Source: JBDIVL01 sp039794405
GTDB lineage: Bacteria > Planctomycetota > Brocadiia > Brocadiales > Brocadiaceae
Assembly (NCBI GenBank): GCA_039794405.1
Contig: JBDIVL010000055.1
Span: 1-25,654, forward strand
Length of the DNA: 25,654 nt
Direction: 5' to 3'
Shown here one piece after another: positions 7,484-15,050 of this stretch. Made by a program: the position numbers and the translations under genes. The first letter of the stretch is position 1, and each line of letters starts with the position of its first letter. The notes below the pieces were generated by a model. It had not been told where the DNA came from, ran no database searches, and was given only the letters and a program-made list of their open reading frames with translations.

Positions 7484-8617
7484 TTAAAATTCCTTTGGGA
7501 GATTTGGATAAGCAAGGGGTGCAGTTTCATATTTAATTTGAATAAGCTCACCGGTCAACGCCTTCAAAAATTCAATAAGATCGCTAACTTCCTGAGGTGT
7601 CAAATTTAAGGCATGGATGTCGGGACTTTTATTTTCCGTACGGCCTCCGCCTCCATTGTAAAATTGTACCACTTCAAATAACGTCGGGAAGAATCCGTTA
7701 TGCATATAAGGGGCTGTTTCCACGATGTTTCTCAAGGTAGGTGTCCTGAATGCTCCTTTATCAGAATCCTTTTTTGTAACGTTATAACGCCCCAAATCTT
7801 CTTTAATGGGGCCGTCTGCAGGCACACCAATGTTATAGAATTTGTTATCGGTAAAATTAGGGCCATTATGACATACGATACATTCTGCTTTGCCATTGAA
7901 TAATTCCATGCCCCTTCTGGCAGATTCGCTCATAGCATTTACATCTCCCTGCATATATCTGTCGAATGGCGAATTTCCAAAGATAATGGTACGTTCAAAT
8001 GCAGCAATAGCCCTGGCTATGCCATCGCTGGTGACTTCGGTTCCAAAGACTTCTTTAAATGCCCTGACATAATCCGGGATTCTATTCAATTTTCTCACCA
8101 CATTATCTAAGGTCTCAAACATCTCGTCGGGATTCTGGATTGGGCCCAATGCCTGTTCTTCTAAAGTAGCAGCACGGCCATCCCAGAATTGAGGTTCATT
8201 ATAGGCGCTATTGATTATGGTAGGAGAATGACGGCCTCCCTCTTTCGATGTAGGCCCACCCCGGAATCTCGGCAAACCATCGGCAAAGCCCAAAGCAGGA
8301 TTATGACACGTAGCACAGCTAATCCAATTATTTCCGGAAAGACGAGGATCAAAAAAGAGCTTTTTACCCAATTCAACTTTCGCTTCAGTTTGAGGGTTAT
8401 GAGCAGGAATTCCTACCGGTGGCAAAAGACCTATGGGAGGAATTTTTGACAAATCTACAGCATGAGTCACGTGTTTTGTTTCTTTTCCATTATCTTCTTC
8501 TGTTTGTTGATTATTTACGGGAATTATCAACGGTAGAAAATCATCACCGTAAACTCCTTGTATTGCCAAAGAGAAGAAAATGCTCCACCCTAACATAAAC
8601 TTTATGACACCGACCAT
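7484..8617 (-). CDS. Diheme cytochrome c peroxidase (CcpA/MauG family)
   Basis: A 377-residue exported peroxidase reducing hydrogen peroxide with electrons from a small cytochrome or the quinol pool. The start at 8617 is fixed by GGAGG (8626-8630) and by the signal peptide that follows at once (hydrophobic 4-20, cleavage near VYG-DD at 24). Two haem c motifs are present: CATCH at 101-105 and CIVCH at 246-250. Family signatures are FWDGRAATLEEQ (144-155), GAFRTPTLRNI (288-298) and APYMHNGFFPTL (302-313), whose Met305 is the usual distal ligand region. It is 142 bases after the b/c cytochrome gene and directly before the cupin gene. The membrane cytochrome upstream is a natural electron donor candidate. 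The family call is firm; MauG-like versus true peroxidase activity is not decided. Confidence 0.93.
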   Translation of the reverse strand: MVGVIKFMLGWSIFFSLAIQGVYGDDFLPLIIPVNNQQTEEDNGKETKHVTHAVDLSKIPPIGLLPPVGIPAHNPQTEAKVELGKKLFFDPRLSGNNWISCATCHNPALGFADGLPRFRGGPTSKEGGRHSPTIINSAYNEPQFWDGRAATLEEQALGPIQNPDEMFETLDNVVRKLNRIPDYVRAFKEVFGTEVTSDGIARAIAAFERTIIFGNSPFDRYMQGDVNAMSESARRGMELFNGKAECIVCHNGPNFTDNKFYNIGVPADGPIKEDLGRYNVTKKDSDKGAFRTPTLRNIVETAPYMHNGFFPTLFEVVQFYNGGGGRTENKSPDIHALNLTPQEVSDLIEFLKALTGELIQIKYETAPLAYPNLPKEF

Positions 8618-8759
8618 AGATAAGACCTCCAAAATAAAATTTGAATACTTTTTATGCGATGTATCTTCACACATGAGTCAAGTCTCGATGCACGGTATGC
8701 ATGTACCTGCATCGTGTATCTCGCTTTTCATTGACCTTAGGCTTTGTCTCGCTAGCTAT

Positions 8760-9749
8760 TTACTCGCGGGATATGAAAGCATCATTAACATCCCATGTTC
8801 TTTCGGGGAGATTAATTACACCGGGGATTTGATTCCGGCTTATTCGATAGGTTTCCAATTTGTGCTGTCCTGTCTTTTGTCTGGCAAGAACTTTACTCAA
8901 ATAATAATTTACCTGACGTGCTTCAGAATCATTCAGCAAGTCTGGATCAAAAGATCTCATTTTTTCTATGGTCAGTACCCATTCTCCCTGCGTCATTTTA
9001 GCGGTAAATACACGTTCCAGGGTATGACACCTATGGCACTTTTCTAAGATGATTCTCATACCTATCTGGATATCCATCTTTGCTTCATCGATTCCCAGGT
9101 TTTTCACCAGATATCCCAATGCTTCCCGTGCTTCCTGATTATTTATGATTGTTGGGTCTTTTTCACGCATACGCGATACATAATCCCTCCACCCCTCCTC
9201 CGTCTTAAAGTATGCATAAACCCTCTCCAGGGAATGACAGGTAGAACATTTTTGCTGGACAACCTTTCGTCCCATATTTACATTTACCCTGACTTGCCTT
9301 CCATTCTCGGAAAGGGTAACGTACTGGTTCTTAATTGCAGAAATTATATACAACCCTGCATAGAGGGGAATCTGAAAATAAACCGCTATTAAAATGAGCA
9401 CCCCATAAATTGGTAAACTCTTATAAAACTTTTTAAAGAATCTATTTATGCATATCTTAATAATTATGAGGGGAAAAATACTAACCCCGATATAAGCATG
9501 AATGGCAGCCTTTGTTGGCATGACATTCATTTCCTCCAGTTTTTTAAACATTATTACGCCAATAAACAGATAGAAGGCGAAAAAAATATATCCTGTAATG
9601 CGATGCGCCCATCGGAGGAATCTCGGATACTTAGGTGGAGTAGTTCGGCCAATCAAGAGAAGAATAAATATTGCACTAATAACACCGAGACCTACTAAGC
9701 TAAATGCAAGATAAGAATTTGTAATAGTCTTTGTTTCCAGGAAATCCAT
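8760..9749 (-). CDS. Membrane cytochrome: b561-like four-helix domain fused to two c-haem motifs
   Basis: A 329-residue fusion protein (start ATG at 9749, with CAGGT six bases upstream; an ATG at 9755 has none). The N-terminal half has four hydrophobic helices at about 11-34, 48-69, 82-102 and 112-140. Histidines at 49 (RWAHRITGY) and 84 (AAIHAYIG) could ligate haem b. The C-terminal half carries two repeats with CSTCH (168-172) and CHRCH (238-242). Each is followed by LERV(Y/F) and an acidic segment with EAR, so the domain arose by internal duplication. This architecture suits transfer of electrons from quinol to a periplasmic acceptor. The diheme peroxidase directly downstream is the obvious candidate acceptor. 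The family has no name I can give; the quinol role is inference. Confidence 0.8.
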   Translation of the reverse strand: MDFLETKTITNSYLAFSLVGLGVISAIFILLLIGRTTPPKYPRFLRWAHRITGYIFFAFYLFIGVIMFKKLEEMNVMPTKAAIHAYIGVSIFPLIIIKICINRFFKKFYKSLPIYGVLILIAVYFQIPLYAGLYIISAIKNQYVTLSENGRQVRVNVNMGRKVVQQKCSTCHSLERVYAYFKTEEGWRDYVSRMREKDPTIINNQEAREALGYLVKNLGIDEAKMDIQIGMRIILEKCHRCHTLERVFTAKMTQGEWVLTIEKMRSFDPDLLNDSEARQVNYYLSKVLARQKTGQHKLETYRISRNQIPGVINLPERTWDVNDAFISRE

Positions 9750-9798
9750 ACACATACCTGCGCTTTCTAGAAATTAGCCCTTCAGCAATTTTTTCATC

Positions 9799-9832
9799 CC
9801 GGTAGAGACGCAAAACCCTGCGTCTCTACCGG
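9799..9832. repeat. Palindrome CCGGTAGAGACGCA / TGCGTCTCTACCGG
   Basis: Perfect 14-nt arms (9799-9812 and 9819-9832) enclose a 6-nt loop, in the gap between the FAD oxidoreductase stop and the b/c cytochrome start. No T-run follows on either strand, so it is more likely one of the dispersed intergenic palindromes than a simple terminator. Confidence 0.75.
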
Positions 9833-9868
9833 AGATTGATAAACGTCAAGATTACTTTCAATTCCCAA

Positions 9869-11080
9869 CTATTTCAGCAGATTTTTCACATCAAAATCTG
9901 GTTTCAATAACTTTTCTTTATAGCCGCTCACGTCAATTTTCTTCTCGATAAGTTTTCCCATATCATAGGCATTTTTTCCTTCACCCAGAAAAATTGCACC
10001 GATAACCTTTCCTTCTTTCATAAAAAGCTTTTTATAAACACTCCTACCGGGATCCTTTTCCTTTACCTGTTCAACGTTTTTGTCTTCTCCGGAAATATTC
10101 CCCATAGAGGTAAGATGAATGCCTGCGACTTTCAATGTTGTTGCAGGTACCGTACCTGTATACGCCTCACCACCACCTGCCATGTTGATGCCCGCAACCA
10201 CTCCTTGCCTTTGAGCAGCCGGCCATATGCCGTACATTTTATCTTTATATTCAGCTACATCTCCGGCAGCGTATATATTGGAAATATTCGTTTCCATATG
10301 GTCGTTAATAAGAATACCTTTATTTACTGAAATACCCGCGGCCTGTGCAAGTTCAATATTAGGTTTAATACCTGCAGAAACTACAACAAAATCACCTTCT
10401 ACCGTTTTCCCATCAGCTAGTTCTAACACCTTTGTATTATTTTTGCTTTTTACCGACCTGGATTTGGCACCGAGAATAAATTTCAGTCCTCTTTCCTCCA
10501 TCTGTTTCTGTAAAATAGCAGCACCTTCCGGGTCTAATTGCCGGGGAAGCAACCAGTCAAAGATTTCAACGATAGTTACAGAAAGGCCTAATTTTCTCAG
10601 GCTGTCTCCTGTCTCAAGGCCAAGAAGCCCTCCCCCGATTACGGTAACTGTCTTTGAACCTGCGGCATAATTCAAAATCGCCATAACATCACGAATCGTT
10701 CGTAAGGTAAAAACACCTTCGGCATGTTCCATCCCCTCTATGGGAGGTAATCTACTGCAACAGCCGGTCGCAAGCAAGAGTTTATGATAAGGAATCAACG
10801 ATTCATCATTAAGGGTTATCGTTTGGTCTTTATGATTAATGTCTTTTACAAAGCAATTAAGATACAAGCGAATCTGACTTTTCCAATACCACTCGATCTT
10901 ATATACATATGTCCTTTCAACAGGAATTTCTTTAGCCAGTAACATGGGAAGCATGATCCTTGAGTAAAAAGGAAAATGTTCTTCCGTAAGGATTGCTATC
11001 CCTGCCGTAGAATCTCTTTTACGAATATGCTTAGCTGCTTCTGTTCCAGCAACCCCGTTGCCGATAATAACGTATTCCAT
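9869..11080 (-). CDS. FAD-dependent NAD(P)H oxidoreductase (nitrite/rubredoxin reductase-like)
   Basis: A 403-residue pyridine-nucleotide disulfide-type flavoprotein without the redox-active disulfide. It has FAD-binding GNGVAGTEAA (7-16), the NAD(P)-binding VIGGGLLGLETG (147-158) and the second FAD contact NIYAAGDVAEY (268-278). The closest groups are the FAD subunit of NADH-dependent nitrite reductases, rubredoxin reductases and related NADH oxidases. The protein ends soon after the flavin domain, with no BFD-like [2Fe-2S], sirohaem or Rieske domain, so it is not a full NirB. It could pass electrons from NAD(P)H to a small carrier serving the superoxide reductase or rubrerythrin of this region, which is inference. 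AAAGG lies 11 bases ahead of the ATG. The physiological acceptor is unknown. Confidence 0.85.
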   Translation of the reverse strand: MEYVIIGNGVAGTEAAKHIRKRDSTAGIAILTEEHFPFYSRIMLPMLLAKEIPVERTYVYKIEWYWKSQIRLYLNCFVKDINHKDQTITLNDESLIPYHKLLLATGCCSRLPPIEGMEHAEGVFTLRTIRDVMAILNYAAGSKTVTVIGGGLLGLETGDSLRKLGLSVTIVEIFDWLLPRQLDPEGAAILQKQMEERGLKFILGAKSRSVKSKNNTKVLELADGKTVEGDFVVVSAGIKPNIELAQAAGISVNKGILINDHMETNISNIYAAGDVAEYKDKMYGIWPAAQRQGVVAGINMAGGGEAYTGTVPATTLKVAGIHLTSMGNISGEDKNVEQVKEKDPGRSVYKKLFMKEGKVIGAIFLGEGKNAYDMGKLIEKKIDVSGYKEKLLKPDFDVKNLLK

Positions 11081-11131
11081 ATAATAATTAACCTTTCACG
11101 ATTCTTCCATCGACGTGCATCTTTTCCGTTT

Positions 11132-11372
11132 AATTAAGCCTTCAGCGACCTTTATAAATTTGAGTAGGGGTTGAAGATTTTCAATCCCTGCGTTTGAAAT
11201 TTCCATACGTTAAATAGGTTGGATTTTAAAAGACAAAAACCCAACGACTTTTTACCCATCATGAGAGGGGCGGGGGTATGTTTATTCATTACACGATGTT
11301 CGGTGAGCCTCTCAAGTGTAGTGGCAAGGTGCGCCGCCACTACATAGATGGTTTGAAATTCCTGTACATCGA
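11132..11372. repeat. Two linker-palindrome modules downstream of pfkA
   Basis: The gap 11081-11445 holds no gene but two modules. The linker (TTAATTAAGCCTTCAGC, then GACCTTT) is followed by an imperfect palindrome AGGGGTTGAA...TTCAATCCCT (11165-11189). Next come the linker GTTTGAAATTTCCATACG and a hairpin variant (GGTTGGATTTT...AAAAACCCAAC). The palindrome TGTAGTGGC (11317-11325) / GCCACTACA (11336-11344) follows, then TTTGAAATTCCTGTACAT. The parts match those at 5613, 17813 and 21533. Confidence 0.75.
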
Positions 11373-11445
11373 GATATAGCACACGGGGCATACTTTTTCA
11401 TTTTGCAATTTGTATTTTCCTTTCCGACTCGTTCGGGTTAGGATA

Positions 11446-12531
11446 TCATCTTCCAAAATTAATTCCTATTGATTCGGCCGTTTTTACTAAACCCTCTTCA
11501 GTAGGCACTCTTTTCTGACGTCTGACTACATCGCTTAAGGAAACAGATTCGATATTCTGCCCTTTTAAGCAAACCATTTTTCCAAATCCCTTGCCAGCAA
11601 TCAAATCTACCGCTGCCACACCAAAACGTGTTGAAAGTAAGCGATCAAAGGCATTCGGTGAACCGCCTCTTTGCAAGTGTCCAAGGACGGTAACACGAAC
11701 TTCCATTTCAATGCACTTGCCAATTTCGGCCCCGACCTTATTTCCGATTCCACCCAGGCGTTCAGCGCTACCGCCAGCCTCCGCTCCAGTCAACACAGAA
11801 GCCTTGCCTCCAACCGGTTTTGCCCCTTCAGATACAACCACAATACTGGACTTGCTGCCACTCTTTTTGCGGTCTTCAATCTTTTTACATACCTTTTCAA
11901 TAGCGAAAGGAATTTCAGGAATAAGGATTACATCCGCACCGCCGCAAATTCCGGTTTCCAGGGCTATCCATCCTGCATAACGCCCCATTACTTCAACAAC
12001 CATGACCCTGTGGTGACTTTCTGCCGTGGTATGCAGCCGGTCCAATGCATCGGTAGCTATTTGTACTGCGGTGTTGAACCCAAAGGTTACATCCGTTGCC
12101 TGGATATCATTATCAATGGTCTTCGGAACCCCGACCGTAGGACACCCAAGTTTAAAGAGTTCGTAAGCAATATTAAGTGTGCCATCACCTCCAATAACAA
12201 TGAGGGCATCCAATCCAAGCGATTGAATATTTTTCATTACGTCTTGCGAGACGTCTCTTACTTCAGATTTGCCATTGCAAGTAATTTTATACTCAAAGGG
12301 ATTCGCTCTGTTTGATGTTCCCAGGATTGTTCCACCAATGGGAAGTATTCCACGGACTGTCCATGGTGTTAGGATTCGTGTTTTATTGGGTAAAACAATA
12401 CCATCGAATCCGTCCTCAAATCCAATTACTTCACAGTTGTATTTTACTGATGCCGATTTTACCACAGCACGGATAACAGCATTGAGTCCAGGACAATCTC
12501 CGCCGCCTGTCAATATACCGATCTTCTTCAT
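11446..12531 (-). CDS. pfkA: 6-phosphofructokinase (PfkA family, G104/K124 type)
   Basis: A 361-residue enzyme phosphorylating fructose 6-phosphate in glycolysis. The start is set by homology at the ATG 12531 (MKKIGILTGGGDCPGLNAV); an upstream frame extension lacks family similarity, and AAGGA lies about 12 bases before it. Motifs: GGGDCPG at 9-15, GGDGT at 114-118, PKTIDND at 136-142, and MGRYAGWIA at 182-190. The residue equivalent to E. coli Gly104 is glycine (Gly117), as in ATP enzymes. The one equivalent to Gly124 is lysine (Lys137), as in pyrophosphate enzymes. This combination is known in group III enzymes, of which the Streptomyces coelicolor enzyme uses ATP. ATP use is therefore likely but not certain. 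It is flanked by repeat-rich gaps and probably has its own transcript. Confidence 0.93.
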   Translation of the reverse strand: MKKIGILTGGGDCPGLNAVIRAVVKSASVKYNCEVIGFEDGFDGIVLPNKTRILTPWTVRGILPIGGTILGTSNRANPFEYKITCNGKSEVRDVSQDVMKNIQSLGLDALIVIGGDGTLNIAYELFKLGCPTVGVPKTIDNDIQATDVTFGFNTAVQIATDALDRLHTTAESHHRVMVVEVMGRYAGWIALETGICGGADVILIPEIPFAIEKVCKKIEDRKKSGSKSSIVVVSEGAKPVGGKASVLTGAEAGGSAERLGGIGNKVGAEIGKCIEMEVRVTVLGHLQRGGSPNAFDRLLSTRFGVAAVDLIAGKGFGKMVCLKGQNIESVSLSDVVRRQKRVPTEEGLVKTAESIGINFGR

Positions 12532-12802
12532 TGTCCATAGGTTTCCTTTTATAAAAATTTGTACTTTAATAAAAAACAAAGGAGCCACTCAGGTTGTCAG
12601 GTCCAGGGTTTACGGTTGGTCGTTTTTCCTTTCTTCAAAACCTTTCAGTCTTCACCTTTCTCTAACCTGAACCTTAAACACGAGCAGTTACAAATAAAGT
12701 AACAATTCACCGCCGAAAGCCTGGAGGTTAGAAAAAATAGAAATTGGAAATCTTACCTTCCAACTTCCAATTCCTCTGCGGCGCAGCGCATTATTACAAG
12801 AA

Positions 12803-13174
12803 TTAAGAAATTACGCCTTGCGCCTGGATCTTGGGAGCCAATTTACGCACATATTTAGCCAGGGCCTGTATCTCTTCGGGTTTCAGTTTGTCACTCCATC
12901 TCGGCATCTTGTTTTTACCATTAATAATGGAATTTAACATTTCCTCGTCTGTTTTCGTAGCTTGCCAATAGGGGTCTGTAAGGTCTGGAGCCTTCAATGC
13001 ATGGCCTCTTTTTGTCCCTTTACCATCAACACCATGGCAGGTAGCACAGTAATAATCAAACAATTCTTTTACGTTACTTTGTTTGCTTTCCTGTCCATGA
13101 GCAGTTGAGAAGAAAATATGTGCACCTAACATAGCAAAGAACATTGCATGGACGAGTGCCCTCGTTACTCCCAT
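12803..13174 (-). CDS. Small periplasmic class I cytochrome c
   Basis: A 123-residue exported monohaem cytochrome with signal peptide 1-27 (cleavage near AHG-Q). The haem motif CATCH is at 43-47 and the probable axial methionine is Met90 in NKMPRWSDKL. The motif set LTDPYW and LKPEEIQALAKYVRKL is typical of small cytochromes of the c6/c551-like class. GGAGG lies 11 bases ahead of the ATG. It is a tandem paralogue of the next gene (13264-13614), sharing the CxxCHG-DGK, L-DLTDP-WQA-T and EEI-AL segments. Together they probably ferry electrons in the periplasm to acceptors such as the diheme peroxidase. The downstream gap to 12589 shows only an AATTGGAA...TTCCAATT inverted repeat near 12743-12772. 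Confidence 0.9.
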   Translation of the reverse strand: MGVTRALVHAMFFAMLGAHIFFSTAHGQESKQSNVKELFDYYCATCHGVDGKGTKRGHALKAPDLTDPYWQATKTDEEMLNSIINGKNKMPRWSDKLKPEEIQALAKYVRKLAPKIQAQGVIS

Positions 13175-13225
13175 TATTAATTATTCCTCCACAAAAAGCA
13201 TGAAAATTCTTAAAATTCCTTAAGG

Positions 13226-13252
13226 GTAGGGACACGGTGCCCCGTGCCCTAC
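13226..13252. repeat. Palindrome GTAGGGACACGG / CCGTGCCCTAC
   Basis: Arms at 13226-13237 and 13242-13252, one base different in length, lie between the two tandem cytochrome c genes. On the plus strand it is followed by T-rich sequence, but the genes run on the minus strand, so a terminator for them is not supported. It belongs to the GTAGGG...CCCTAC palindrome class seen elsewhere in the window. Confidence 0.65.
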
Positions 13253-13263
13253 TTTTTATTTTA

Positions 13264-13614
13264 TTATTTTTTGCCAAAACTCCTGATAACGGGTACCAAG
13301 GCTTTAATCTCTTCATCGCTCAGTTTGCCCTTAAACGGGAACATCTTGTCAGGGGTACCATTGGTGATTTGATTAATAATTTGTTCATCAGTAACTTTCG
13401 CTTGCCAATCAGGATCGGTTAAATCACGCGCTTCTAAACCAAGGCCTAAATCCGTGGGCTTCCCGTCCGCGCCATGGCAAGTTTTACAATGAGTCATATA
13501 CAGTCCCTTCGCATCGAAATCAGCTGCTTTTGACGTAGAAATTCCCGGGAAAGAAACCATAGCACTTAAAGTAACTGCAAAAGAAGTTGCGGCAAAAATT
13601 CCTGCCCTATACAT
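13264..13614 (-). CDS. Small periplasmic class I cytochrome c (tandem paralogue)
   Basis: A 116-residue exported monohaem cytochrome. I set the start at the ATG 13614, because GGAG lies 8 bases upstream and a signal peptide follows at once (hydrophobic 6-25, cleavage near SKA-AD at 30). The upstream ATG at 13647 has neither. The haem site is CKTCH at 43-47 and the likely axial methionine is Met91 in PDKMFPFKG. The positions of haem and Met match the neighbouring cytochrome at 12803-13174 almost exactly, so the pair arose by duplication. It is downstream of superoxide reductase and the small conserved protein on the same strand. A periplasmic electron shuttle is the expected role. Confidence 0.9.
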   Translation of the reverse strand: MYRAGIFAATSFAVTLSAMVSFPGISTSKAADFDAKGLYMTHCKTCHGADGKPTDLGLGLEARDLTDPDWQAKVTDEQIINQITNGTPDKMFPFKGKLSDEEIKALVPVIRSFGKK

Positions 13615-13729
13615 GTCTTTTTCTCCGAATTTTATAAAGTTTAACAATACGTTTTTTAAAATAAATTCTTATTGAATCTCTATGATTTTAAATTCGATTG
13701 CTTATCATGAAAAGAGTAAAATGAAATTT

Positions 13730-13924
13730 TTATTCTTCATAGGTAACTACACGGATAATACCCATTGTGTTACCATCCGTATGTGTTGTACTATCACAGA
13801 CAGAGATTACCTTTTTTATGTTATTTACTTGAAAAAAATCATTCACCTCCTTATCTAATGTTATAAGCTCGTTATGGACATGAAATACTCTTAAAACCGA
13901 AGTAAAGGTTTTCACTTTTGTCAT
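13730..13924 (-). CDS. Small conserved-looking cytoplasmic protein
   Basis: A 64-residue protein with a good ribosome site (AAGGAG five bases ahead of the ATG), which is the main reason to accept it. Sequence order: a strand (KVKTFTSVLRVF), a helix containing LDKEVNDFFQVNNIKK, a strand (VISVCDST), a polar turn (THTDGNTMG) and a final strand (IIRVVTYEE). The layout recalls small alpha/beta proteins such as the Cse60 group, but the similarity is weak and I do not assign it. It sits between superoxide reductase (19 bases upstream) and the cytochrome c pair, so it is probably in the same transcript. Function unknown. Confidence 0.65.
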   Translation of the reverse strand: MTKVKTFTSVLRVFHVHNELITLDKEVNDFFQVNNIKKVISVCDSTTHTDGNTMGIIRVVTYEE

Positions 13925-13943
13925 ATGGGCTCCTTTTCGTAAA

Positions 13944-14309
13944 TTATTTCGTAAGGTTTATATCCTTCGTTCCTTCCCATACCCCATGCAAGTTACAACG
14001 GCTAAAGGCCCGAAGTTTCCTCTGACCCTCGTGGTGAAGGACAACACTCACCGACGCCTCCGGTCTATTAAGCTCTGCGGTAAAATCCACCCGTGAAATA
14101 TAAATATCACCACAGTAAAGATCCACAAACTGAATAAAATGGCCGTTTTCCATCGGATGCGAAACATCTCCCACCTTTATATTTACCATAAAAGGTTGCC
14201 CAACTTTTATATTCTCCGGTACGGTGATTACGGGTGCATGTTTTTTTGCTGCCTCTGCCGGACCTGTAGCTGGGGTATTAACCTGACAAAATAAACTTGT
14301 TTCTGCCAT
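13944..14309 (-). CDS. Superoxide reductase (neelaredoxin/desulfoferrodoxin-type)
   Basis: A 121-residue single-domain protein of the class II (one-iron) type, with no N-terminal desulforedoxin domain. These enzymes reduce superoxide to hydrogen peroxide without making oxygen, suiting anaerobes. Iron ligands are all visible: His24 (KKHAPVI), His51 and His57 (HPMENGHFIQF), Cys105 and His108 (CNLHGVW). In classical enzymes the first histidine follows Glu-Lys (EKHxP), and that glutamate is the sixth ligand in the resting state. Here the position is Lys (KKH), so the Glu ligand is missing. AAGGAT lies 8 bases before the ATG. A two-cluster ferredoxin lies 32 bases upstream and is a plausible electron donor. 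Assignment is from motifs only. Confidence 0.82.
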   Translation of the reverse strand: MAETSLFCQVNTPATGPAEAAKKHAPVITVPENIKVGQPFMVNIKVGDVSHPMENGHFIQFVDLYCGDIYISRVDFTAELNRPEASVSVVLHHEGQRKLRAFSRCNLHGVWEGTKDINLTK

Positions 14310-14341
14310 ATTTATAATCCTTTTAAAAGATGTTTATAAAA

Positions 14342-14545
14342 TTAAATACAGTTTACTTCACAAAGTGCAGATACATTCTTAATGGACTTTACAGGGCATA
14401 CGTGAATGCATTTTCCACATTGGTTGCAATACTGTTGAATAATTTCCGCCTTTTCTATTCTCATGATGATAGCTATCGCAGGACACATGTGTACACATTC
14501 CTCACACCCAACACACTGTATTTTATCAATAACAATAATCATCAT
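14342..14545 (-). CDS. 2[4Fe-4S] ferredoxin
   Basis: A 67-residue bacterial-type ferredoxin. Cysteines 11, 14, 17 and 21 (CVGCEECVHMCP) and 40, 43, 46 and 50 (CNQCGKCIHVCP) form two classical CxxCxxCxxxCP motifs binding two low-potential [4Fe-4S] clusters. The C-terminus adds two further cysteines (ALCEVNCI), of no clear role. An alternative ATG three bases further in (14542) is equally possible, since there is only a weak ribosome site. Located 32 bases upstream of superoxide reductase on the same strand, it probably heads that operon and may supply it with electrons, an inference from position. Confidence 0.9.
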   Translation of the reverse strand: MMIIVIDKIQCVGCEECVHMCPAIAIIMRIEKAEIIQQYCNQCGKCIHVCPVKSIKNVSALCEVNCI

Positions 14546-14620
14546 TCCATAGTCTTTCTAAAACAAAAATTCCTCCACAACATGATGCTTTTTTTAAGTT
14601 TATCCAGGATTTTAGACAGC

Positions 14621-14779
14621 ATGTTCTATACTCCTGGATTCTTTTTTCTTCTTATCCTTTTCCCCATGGTTGTTTTTGGTGTATTTCTGGAAACCATTTT
14701 TCTTATAACTACGCCAATTTATAAAGACCAATCTGTCGATTCTCCTGCAGGTAAATTTATAAATAAGGAGAATAAGTAA
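14621..14779 (+). CDS. Possible small membrane protein (52 aa)
   Basis: A short plus-strand frame with one strongly hydrophobic segment (FFFLLILFPMVVFGVFLETI, residues 7-26) followed by a polar tail ending SPAGKFINKENK. CAGGA lies 11 bases before the ATG. Directly after its stop, AAGGAG (14765-14770) precedes an ATG at 14781 opening a 21-codon frame. Either the segment is a tiny operon or it is a decayed gene with a frameshift. I recognise no family. The frame extends upstream without similarity, so the start is uncertain. Beyond 14846 to 15050 I see nothing supported. Confidence 0.35.
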   Translation: MFYTPGFFFLLILFPMVVFGVFLETIFLITTPIYKDQSVDSPAGKFINKENK

Positions 14780-15050
14780 AATGCTTCTGAAAGAATTGCG
14801 CAATAAGGGTGCCAATAAATGTGGATTAACCTTGTTAATACATTAAATGAATTACGTGCAGGTATCATTTCTGAAGGAATAAGAACCTATCAGAAAACAG
14901 GAATTAAGTACCCGGACATAAATATTTGCATCTTTATTTTCCGTAGTCGGAATATAACACGCCGGGTTTTTCGGACAGGCTCTAAGCCCAATCTGAACAA
15001 GCTGGAAGTGAAAAATGCAAATTGTAAATTGAGAATTTCTATTCTCAACG

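Noticed and set aside
9799..9832. Rho-independent terminator at the palindrome after the FAD oxidoreductase
   Set aside because: The stem is strong but no T-run follows on the minus strand where the gene is transcribed; it fits the dispersed palindrome class better.
11152..11391. A minus-strand reading frame of 79 codons in the gap before pfkA
   Set aside because: It is composed of repeat linkers and palindromes rather than coding-like sequence, and has no ribosome site.
11671..12315. A 214-codon plus-strand frame
   Set aside because: It is a shadow of phosphofructokinase on the other strand.
14330..14620. Upstream extension of the small membrane protein frame
   Set aside because: It runs antisense through the ferredoxin gene, whose eight cluster cysteines make that gene certain.
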